From JAKBCQ01 sp021807585 (GTDB lineage: Bacteria; Planctomycetota; Planctomycetia; Isosphaerales; Isosphaeraceae): a DNA stretch of 11,267 bases. The stretch covers positions 1 through 11,267 of the forward strand of contig DAHWFG010000613.1 of the NCBI GenBank assembly GCA_027325115.1, given 5' to 3'. The first letter of the stretch is position 1; every line of letters starts with the position of its first letter. Below, in pieces: positions 6,298 to 11,267 of the stretch. The notes under the pieces were generated by a model, which did not search any database, had not been told where the DNA came from, and worked only from the letters and a program-made list of their open reading frames with translations. Made by a program: the position numbers and the translations under genes.

Positions 6298-8604
6298 ATG
6301 AGCGAGTTATCGGAAAACCAGGGCCGGACGCTATTCGGCGGCGACGATGTGATCGAGGTCGCATCGGTCGTGTTCAATCGTCCTCTTGATCAACCGTACA
6401 GCTATCGTGTTCCCGAACGGCTCGTGGGATCGGTACGACCGGGACAACGCGTACGCGTTCCTCTTGGCAGAGGGAACAGTGCGACGATCGGCTATTGTGT
6501 CGCGGTGACGGATCAGCAGGCCGTCGTCGCTGGGGATTCGACGGGGTTCGATCGCTCGCGGCTCAAGGATGTGATCGGCGTGATCGACGATCCGCCGCTG
6601 ATCGATCGATCGATGCTCGACCTGACGAAATGGCTGGCGAGCTATTACGCTTGTTCGTGGGGTCAGGCTCTCGACGCTGTCGTGCCCGCCGGGGTGAAGA
6701 ATCAGGCGGGAACGCGGCTTCGGACTTGTCTGACGATCCCCGACGAGATTCGGAACGCGATTCCCGAGGGGCTTCCCCAGAAACAGGCCGCGGCGCTCGC
6801 GGTTCTGCTCGCATCGACCGAGCCCGAGGGGCTCGACGACGTTTGTCGCATGGCGAAATGCGGTCCCGGGACGATCGCGCTGATGCGCAAACGGGGCCTG
6901 TTGCTCGCGGTGAAACGGCGGGTTCGCGACGTGATCGAACCCGCAGACGACGAGCCGCTCAACGACGAGCCCGAACGCGCGGTTCGGCCCGAGCCGACGG
7001 TCGAGCAGGCCGAGGCGCTCGCGAGGATCGACCCCGTGCTTCGCGACGGGAAATTCGCGGTGTTTTTGCTGCACGGGGTGACGGGAAGCGGCAAAACCGA
7101 GGTGTATCTGAGCGCGATCGAGCGTGTCGTGGCGACGGGTCGCGAGGCGATCGTCCTCGTACCCGAGATCAGCCTCACTCCGCAGACGATTCGTCGGTTT
7201 CGTCGGCGATTCCCGCGTATCGCGGTGCTGCATAGTCATTTAAGCGATTCGGAGCGGCATCGGCATTGGCGATCGATCGCGGCGGGGGAGATTCAGGTCG
7301 TCGTCGGGGCGCGGTCGGCGGTTTTCGCACCCACGCGTCGACTTGGTCTTATTGTTATCGATGAAGAACATGAAACTTCGTTTAAGCAAGAAACGGTTCC
7401 CCGTTATCACGCGCGCGACGTCGCGGTGATGCGGGGTAGGAAGCTCGACGTTCCGGTGATATTGGGGTCGGCGACCCCCGCGCTCGAGACATGGCGGAAC
7501 GCCGAATTGAGACGTTACGAGCGGATCGGGCTCGAGGAGCGCGTGGGATCGCGACCGATGCCGCACGTCACGCTCATCGATATGCGGCACGAGAAGCCCG
7601 ACCCCGAGCATCCCGTGGGGGCGCTCAGCGTTCCGCTCCGGATCGCGATGACCGAATCGCTCAAGGCCGGCGGGCAGGTGATGCTCCTTCTGAATAGGCG
7701 CGGCTTTCATACTTATGTGTTATGTCCAAAATGCGGAGGAACGCTCAAATGTGATCAATGTGATATAGCGCTAACACATCACAAAGGTCGTCGCAAATTG
7801 ATTTGTCATGGATGTGATCGCGAGACTGCGCCTCCTTCGATCTGTCCGGCGTGTCGGCAATCGAACCTTCATTACGGAGGGATCGGCGCCGAGCGGCTTG
7901 AGCGCGACGTCCGGCAGGCGTTCGGCGATCGCGTCATTCAGCGGATGGATTCGGATACGATGCGTGCGCCCGGGAGTCATGAGCGGGTGCTTACGGAGTT
8001 TCGCGCGGGGCGAGTCGACGTTCTTCTGGGAACGCAGATGATCGCCAAGGGACTTGATTTCCCGAACGTGACGCTCGTCGGGGTAATCAACGCCGACACC
8101 GCGTTGCATCTTCCCGATTTTCGAGCCGCCGAGCGAACCTTTCAGCTCGTCGCTCAGGTCGCGGGGCGAACGGGTCGGGGCGAACGCCCGGGTCGCGTTT
8201 TGGTTCAAACATACTCGCCCGATCATCCCGCGATCGCCGCGGCGGTGAATCATGATTATTTGTCGTTCGTCGCGGGGGAATTAAAGATTCGCCGCGATCA
8301 CGGAGCTCCACCGTTCGGCAGGATGGCGCGTTTGATCGCCCGCGGAGAGAAAGAGCATCAAGTTCGTGAATACATGAACACATTATCCGAAGCTTTGCGA
8401 TCCGCGGCGGCCGAGGGGGTTCGTCTGCTCGGGCCCGCGCCCGCTCCCGTGTTGAAGATCCGCGGATTGTTTCGGTTTCATCTCCAGTTGCGCGCCGCGA
8501 GCGCTCGCCCGTTGCAGGAACTGCTTCGAAGCGTTCTTGCGGAGAATCCGCCGCCGCGTGGGGTCGAGCTCGCCGTCGACGTCGACCCGATCAGCATGTT
8601 GTGA
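6298..8604 (+). CDS. priA: Primosomal protein N' (replication restart helicase PriA)
   Basis: PriA recognises stalled or collapsed replication forks, unwinds DNA 3' to 5' and starts reloading of the replicative helicase. The 768-residue product is close to the usual 700-830. In order, it has a 3'-end-binding domain (about 18-115, PYSYRVPERL), a winged-helix region, a helicase lobe with Walker A GVTGSGKT (260-267) and DEEH (355-358), and a GSATP motif (390-394). Zinc sites follow with all eight cysteines present (476, 479, 485, 488, 503, 506, 516, 519). The second lobe has LGTQMIAKGLDFPNVTLVG and QVAGRTGRG (620-628), and the C-terminal domain ends in VDVDPISML. All catalytic residues are intact. 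ATG 6298 follows AAGG at a 7-base spacing. The last 35 bases before the stop are repeated downstream. Its gene neighbour across the divergent promoter is nadD. Confidence 0.97.
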   Translation: MSELSENQGRTLFGGDDVIEVASVVFNRPLDQPYSYRVPERLVGSVRPGQRVRVPLGRGNSATIGYCVAVTDQQAVVAGDSTGFDRSRLKDVIGVIDDPPLIDRSMLDLTKWLASYYACSWGQALDAVVPAGVKNQAGTRLRTCLTIPDEIRNAIPEGLPQKQAAALAVLLASTEPEGLDDVCRMAKCGPGTIALMRKRGLLLAVKRRVRDVIEPADDEPLNDEPERAVRPEPTVEQAEALARIDPVLRDGKFAVFLLHGVTGSGKTEVYLSAIERVVATGREAIVLVPEISLTPQTIRRFRRRFPRIAVLHSHLSDSERHRHWRSIAAGEIQVVVGARSAVFAPTRRLGLIVIDEEHETSFKQETVPRYHARDVAVMRGRKLDVPVILGSATPALETWRNAELRRYERIGLEERVGSRPMPHVTLIDMRHEKPDPEHPVGALSVPLRIAMTESLKAGGQVMLLLNRRGFHTYVLCPKCGGTLKCDQCDIALTHHKGRRKLICHGCDRETAPPSICPACRQSNLHYGGIGAERLERDVRQAFGDRVIQRMDSDTMRAPGSHERVLTEFRAGRVDVLLGTQMIAKGLDFPNVTLVGVINADTALHLPDFRAAERTFQLVAQVAGRTGRGERPGRVLVQTYSPDHPAIAAAVNHDYLSFVAGELKIRRDHGAPPFGRMARLIARGEKEHQVREYMNTLSEALRSAAAEGVRLLGPAPAPVLKIRGLFRFHLQLRAASARPLQELLRSVLAENPPPRGVELAVDVDPISML
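8568..8602 (+). repeat. 35-base direct repeat, copy 1 (end of priA)
   Basis: This copy encodes the last residues of PriA (AVDVDPISML) and ends inside its TGA stop codon. It matches 8638-8672 at 33 of 35 bases, with a 70-base period. The two differences are C/T at 8587/8657 and T/C at 8591/8661. Confidence 0.8.
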
Positions 8605-8637
8605 GCGGCGCCCTCGATCACGGTCGCGAGTGCGGGG

Positions 8638-8672
8638 GCTCGCCGTCGACGTCGACTCGACCAGCATGTTGT
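8638..8672 (+). repeat. 35-base direct repeat, copy 2 (displaced priA tail)
   Basis: This second copy of the priA C-terminal codons begins 33 bases after the priA stop. It sits in a different reading frame from priA and would read AVDVDSTSML if translated. It lacks the stop codon of copy 1. It most likely arose by a local 70-base tandem duplication, though the bases before the two copies match only poorly. Confidence 0.75.
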
Positions 8673-8842
8673 CCGTCTTAATCGATCCCTCGGCGCGGGT
8701 CGACGGCTTGGGTCCGCTCGCTCCATTACGTATTAAGTGCTTTCAGGATTTGGTTTTAGAGCAATCACAATGGGGCTTTAGAGCGGGTTGGGACGACTGA
8801 GAACGCGCGGTTACCGCCGTCCGATTCGGGGTGTTTCGAGAA

Positions 8843-8861
8843 GCCTTGAGCGGTTCAAGGC
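8843..8861. terminator. Perfect 7-bp hairpin in the priA downstream tract
   Basis: GCCTTGA (8843-8849) and TCAAGGC (8855-8861) form a perfect stem with a GCGGT loop. It is about 240 bases beyond priA and is not followed by a T-run, so a terminator role is only a possibility. Confidence 0.3.
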
Positions 8862-9041
8862 GAACCATTATCGACCGTCGCGAGCGAATTCTTAAAAAAA
8901 TTTGGCTTCGGGACCAATTTTGAGGTTTACACCGCGAGCGGCCGGGATTATTCTCCCGACGGTTTGAATTCACGCGATTGATTCGCGCAACGAATCGACC
9001 GCGAGGAATTCGGATCATGTTCAGGCAAGGAGGCCTAAGTC

Positions 9042-9230
9042 ATGTATGTCTCATCTCAGCGAACACACCTCGACTTAACCGTTTCCGAACCGGCTTTCGT
9101 CCCGATTGGGACGGCGGGCGTCTGGTTCGAGAATCGATCGGCCCTCTTCTTTGAGCATGATTCGCGGAAGACCCGGCGGTTACATCGCATGGGTCGATCT
9201 GTCGTTTATTCCGCGGTCCGCGCCTCCTGA
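9042..9230 (+). CDS. Possible small protein of 62 residues, unknown function
   Basis: I do not recognise this product. The main support is the ribosome binding site: AAGGAGG at 9027-9033, a perfect Shine-Dalgarno, with eight bases to the ATG. This is the best in the window. The 62 residues have no clear membrane span, signal peptide or cysteine motif, and the C-terminal half is rich in arginine (RKTRRLHRMGR), as chance frames in GC-rich DNA often are. It ends about 210 bases before the PEP-CTERM gene. A 6-bp hairpin (9098-9113) lies inside it. It may be a real small gene, a leader peptide or the start of a decayed gene. Confidence 0.25.
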   Translation: MYVSSQRTHLDLTVSEPAFVPIGTAGVWFENRSALFFEHDSRKTRRLHRMGRSVVYSAVRAS

Positions 9231-9442
9231 GACACAACCTTGGTGGACCTTGGCGAGCTTTGTCAATCGGTCGCGAGAGCGATCGAATCGGCGAGGTAAG
9301 CCGCGGTGGTCGCTTTCGTCGGTTCGCCCGAATCGGTCGGTGAATCCCGCGGGATTTTCCGAAGCGCGTGTCGGGCCGACCGGTCCCAACGTTCCCGGGG
9401 TTTCGTGAGCTTGAGCCTCGCCGAGAAGATCAGGAGATTATG

Positions 9443-10120
9443 ATGCAAATGACACGTGGTTGGACCGGGCCGAGGGCATCGGTCATCGCTTTGGCGGTTT
9501 TCGCCGGGGCCGTCTTGGCCGCCGCGTCCACTTCCAAGGCCGACTCCTTGAACAGTTTGATCAATTACAGCACGACGGGTACGGTCGATCCCACCGTCGG
9601 GGTCAACGGTCCCAGCGTAATCAGCTTCGACAGCGTCGCCAAAGGAGCGTTCGCCGCGCCTTCGGCATTCAGCCTGGGTTCGTTCCAGGTCGCTCCGCTG
9701 CCGTCCGGCGTAAGCACAACATATACTAATACGCCGTTCCAAATCACGTATCTGACGAACGCCATCAACGGCACGTCGATTACCGGAACGCCCGATCAGG
9801 TCGTTCTCAACGGATACCTGAACGGCACGATCACGGGGGGAAGTCAGTCGAGCGTGCTCGCGACGTTCAGTCCTTCGTCGCCGATCACGTTCCAGACCGA
9901 CGGCCTGAACAACTCGATCAACGTTTTGGGCCAATCGCTCGCTTTGGTCCCCTCGACGACCAACGGCGGGTTGACGACGGCTCAGGCGCAGATCGTCGTC
10001 TCGGGAAGCCTCAGCGGCGTTCCCGTTCCCGAGCCGACCTCAATCGCGGTCTTCGTGCTCGCGATCAGCGGTTTCGGCTTCAAGCGTCGTCTCCGCCGCG
10101 CCGGACAAGAGGAGGGCTGA
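9443..10120 (+). CDS. PEP-CTERM sorting domain protein (paralogue 1)
   Basis: This is an exported protein of about 225 residues with a tripartite C-terminal sorting signal: VPEP (195-198), a hydrophobic stretch (IAVFVLAISGFGF) and a basic tail (KRRLRR). In bacteria with the exosortase system this signal is cut and the protein is exported to the envelope or extracellular matrix. The N terminus has a signal peptide (hydrophobic about 12-28, likely cleavage after SKA). The middle is rich in Ser, Thr, Gly and Asn, has no cysteine and looks beta-rich. It carries the core FQVAPLPSGVSTTYTNTPFQ shared with the downstream gene. ATG 9443 was chosen because AGGAG (9432-9436) lies six bases before it. 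ATG 9440 is too close, and an upstream GTG at 9368 would bury the signal peptide. The molecular role is unknown. Confidence 0.9.
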   Translation: MQMTRGWTGPRASVIALAVFAGAVLAAASTSKADSLNSLINYSTTGTVDPTVGVNGPSVISFDSVAKGAFAAPSAFSLGSFQVAPLPSGVSTTYTNTPFQITYLTNAINGTSITGTPDQVVLNGYLNGTITGGSQSSVLATFSPSSPITFQTDGLNNSINVLGQSLALVPSTTNGGLTTAQAQIVVSGSLSGVPVPEPTSIAVFVLAISGFGFKRRLRRAGQEEG

Positions 10121-10182
10121 GATCAACGCTTTCGCTTGCAGGCGATGAAACCAAGGTTTTAACCGGGTTGAAATCGCGCTTG

Positions 10183-10220
10183 GATCGGTCGGCGGGTCGC
10201 CAAAACCTCGCCGACCGATC
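10183..10220 (+). terminator. Perfect 12-bp inverted repeat between the PEP-CTERM genes
   Basis: GATCGGTCGGCG (10183-10194) and CGCCGACCGATC (10209-10220) are perfect inverted copies around a 14-base spacer. One G-U and one G-C pair can extend the stem inward to 14 bp. It starts 62 bases after the first PEP-CTERM stop. Only a weak pyrimidine stretch follows, so it is a strong hairpin but not a textbook intrinsic terminator. It probably separates the two genes into distinct transcripts or protects the upstream mRNA. Confidence 0.55.
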
Positions 10221-10317
10221 TCGTCGTTCCCCTTGACCCTGTTCCGTATTCACCCCCGACCAACATCGAAGAGTTGATCGATTCCGGTGATACACCACGT
10301 TTTTCAACAAGAGAGCC

Positions 10318-11019
10318 ATGAAAACATCATTGATGCTTCACTCCGTTTCGCGATCGATCGGCGCCGTCGGCCTGGCGGTCCTGTGCGTCTTGTCGCTCGG
10401 GATCGAACGCCCCGCCGCGGCCGCTCCGATAAACGCTTCCACGACAATCGATTTCACATCAACCGGCTGGATCGGCGCGAATCCCGCGACGAATCCCGGA
10501 GTTATGACGGGTCCCGTCTCCTTTCAAGGGATGACTGGAGGGATTCTCACGGCGCCGACGGCGTTCGGACTCGGTGAATTCCAGGTCGCTCCCCTCCCCT
10601 CCACGGTCTCGGTCTCTTACAACAACACGCCGTTTCAGGTGACTCTCGCGCTCACCGAGCCCAACGGTCCACCGGGAATGACGACGAGCGTCACGATCGA
10701 CGGCTATCTCAACGGAACGTTGAACGGGTCGAATCAATCGACCGTGATCGCCTCGGTCGCGTCGATCTTGCCGACCGGGCCGACTCTTTCAACACCCATG
10801 ACCCCGAATTTGAGCCTCGTCACACCGCTCGGCGATCTCAATGTTCCTTTCAGCCTGGCGCTCGTTCCCGCCTCGTCGGGGGGAGGAATGACGTCGTTCC
10901 AGGCCGATTTCGGCGCGACCCCCGTTCCCGAACCGTCCACCCTGGCGTTTTTCGCCATGGCGTTCGCCGGGCTCGGGCTCTGGCGGAAACGGGGAGTGAA
11001 ACCGAACCCGACCGTCTAA
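10318..11019 (+). CDS. PEP-CTERM sorting domain protein (paralogue 2)
   Basis: This 233-residue exported protein is a tandem paralogue of the preceding gene. It has a signal peptide (hydrophobic GAVGLAVLCVLSLGI, likely cleavage within or just after the AAAA stretch near residue 36) and a C-terminal sorting signal: VPEP (203-206), a hydrophobic span and the basic residues RKR. Its core FQVAPLPSTVSVSYNNTPFQ and the surrounding 31 positions match paralogue 1 at 23 positions, and a second block (GYLNGT, then QS and V) also aligns. The two therefore share one domain outside the sorting signals. An exosortase encoded elsewhere would process it. ATG 10318 follows a modest AGAG. The 197-base gap upstream, with its strong hairpin, suggests separate transcription. 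The function of the domain is not known to me. Confidence 0.92.
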   Translation: MKTSLMLHSVSRSIGAVGLAVLCVLSLGIERPAAAAPINASTTIDFTSTGWIGANPATNPGVMTGPVSFQGMTGGILTAPTAFGLGEFQVAPLPSTVSVSYNNTPFQVTLALTEPNGPPGMTTSVTIDGYLNGTLNGSNQSTVIASVASILPTGPTLSTPMTPNLSLVTPLGDLNVPFSLALVPASSGGGMTSFQADFGATPVPEPSTLAFFAMAFAGLGLWRKRGVKPNPTV

Positions 11020-11034
11020 ACCGCGGTCGGTTTC
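10998..11034 (+). terminator. Hairpin overlapping the stop of the second PEP-CTERM gene
   Basis: GAAACCGA (10998-11005) can pair with TCGGTTTC (11027-11034). As an alternative, CCGACCG (11008-11014) pairs perfectly with CGGTCGG (11024-11030). The structure straddles the TAA stop and is followed by nine A rather than T. It could end or stabilise the transcript, but it lacks the canonical T-run on the plus strand. Confidence 0.3.
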
Positions 11035-11179
11035 CCAAAAAAAAATCCTTCGTCGACGCGCGTCGCATGATATAGAATAACTTCGCCCGATTATCCGCGT
11101 CGTCACGACGTCGTCCGCGCGCCGCGCGGTCCGTCGCCGAGCGCGAATCGACCCACCGGGCGTCGACGAGGGATCCTCT

Positions 11180-11267
11180 ATGCGGGAGGCCGGCGGAGCG
11201 CGATCGTCGGATCGGCTCGAAGACGCGGATCGATCGACCGAGCTCGATCCAGCGGCGTCGGGCTGGA
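11180..11267 (+). CDS. Possible start of a gene running off the right edge
   Basis: Twenty-nine codons stay open from ATG 11180 to the window end. A GAGGG (11168-11172) seven bases upstream is a good ribosome binding site. The peptide is hydrophilic and low in complexity (MREAGGARSSDRLEDADRST) and gives no family clue. The bases between 11035 and 11179 show no other gene; TATAGAAT at 11071-11078 could be a -10 element but has no clear -35. Confidence 0.35.
   Translation, partial: MREAGGARSSDRLEDADRSTELDPAASGW

Larger units (their letters stand above)
8605..9442. other. Long tract between priA and the first PEP-CTERM gene, no confident gene
   Basis: About 840 bases lie here without a recognised protein. 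The tract holds the second copy of the priA-tail repeat (8638-8672), a hairpin at 8843-8861, an A-rich patch (8893-8899), a short perfect hairpin CGTCCC-GATT-GGGACG (9098-9113) and one small frame with a strong ribosome binding site (9042). A weak promoter-like pair, TTGTCA (9260-9265) and TCGAAT (9283-9288) with 17 bases between, could serve the PEP-CTERM gene. GCCGTCGAC (8642-8650) is the inverted match of GTCGACGGC (8699-8707). I found no tRNA-like T arm or cloverleaf and no transposase fragment. The tract could be a decayed gene, a long leader or an unannotated small-RNA locus. Confidence 0.5.

Noticed and set aside
6331..7239. 302-codon minus-strand frame inside priA
   Set aside because: It lies opposite intact helicase motifs, has His/Arg-rich shadow composition and no recognisable family features.
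8753..8785. GTTTTAGAGC and a second TTTAGAGC 22 bases later, resembling the start of type II CRISPR repeats
   Set aside because: The match is only about 9-10 bases, there is no regular array of repeats and spacers, and no cas gene or tracrRNA-like sequence is present.
8537..8800. 87-codon frame running through the repeat after priA
   Set aside because: It starts inside priA, has no ribosome binding site and is open mainly because of GC-rich composition; the repeat explains its only familiar residues.
9368..9442. Upstream GTG start extending the first PEP-CTERM protein by 25 residues
   Set aside because: The extension puts charged residues before the signal peptide, and the AGGAG at 9432-9436 fits ATG 9443.
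8605..9442. Possible tRNA or other structured RNA in the gene-poor tract, prompted by GGTTCGAGAATC near 9123
   Set aside because: The flanking bases do not form a T stem, and no acceptor, anticodon or D arm can be drawn around it.
9263..9934. 223-codon frame on the minus strand over the first PEP-CTERM gene
   Set aside because: It is arginine-rich, has no domain signature and overlaps a gene with a clear signal peptide and sorting signal; it is an antisense shadow.

Overview
The window reads as ordinary chromosomal DNA from a GC-rich planctomycete. Isosphaeraceae-like is my best guess. The reasons are a pair of PEP-CTERM exported proteins, a membrane-anchored HEAT-repeat protein, a multi-PAS hybrid histidine kinase, scattered genes with little operon structure, and a composition very rich in GATC/CGATCG. 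This placement is inference; no rRNA or other phylogenetic marker is present.

Layout from left to right. The left edge holds the first 37 codons of a probable alpha/beta hydrolase on the minus strand (1-112). It diverges from a HEAT-repeat protein with an N-terminal membrane anchor (338-1765, +). That gene converges, across a short hairpin, on a soluble hybrid sensor kinase with three PAS domains, HisKA, HATPase and a receiver domain (1849-4221, -). The kinase shares a 193-bp divergent promoter region with an acyl-CoA desaturase (4415-5389, +). The desaturase converges on nadD (5536-6123, -) over a segment with two strong hairpins. nadD and priA (6298-8604, +) diverge from a 174-bp region that contains a palindrome.

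After priA come about 840 bases with no confident gene. This tract holds a displaced copy of the last 35 bases of the priA coding sequence, several small hairpins, and one small reading frame with an excellent ribosome binding site (9042-9230). Two tandem paralogous PEP-CTERM proteins follow (9443-10120 and 10318-11019, +), separated by a perfect 12-bp inverted repeat that probably ends transcription of the first. A possible new gene starts at 11180 and runs off the right edge.

The genes do not form one pathway. nadD (NAD synthesis) and priA (replication restart) are housekeeping. The kinase and the desaturase may be co-regulated through their shared promoter region, but only their arrangement supports this. 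The PEP-CTERM proteins would need an exosortase encoded elsewhere. I see no mobile element, phage, CRISPR array, RNA gene or clearly new multigene system. The most interesting items are the PEP-CTERM pair with its shared core motif, the priA tail duplication and the small frame at 9042.
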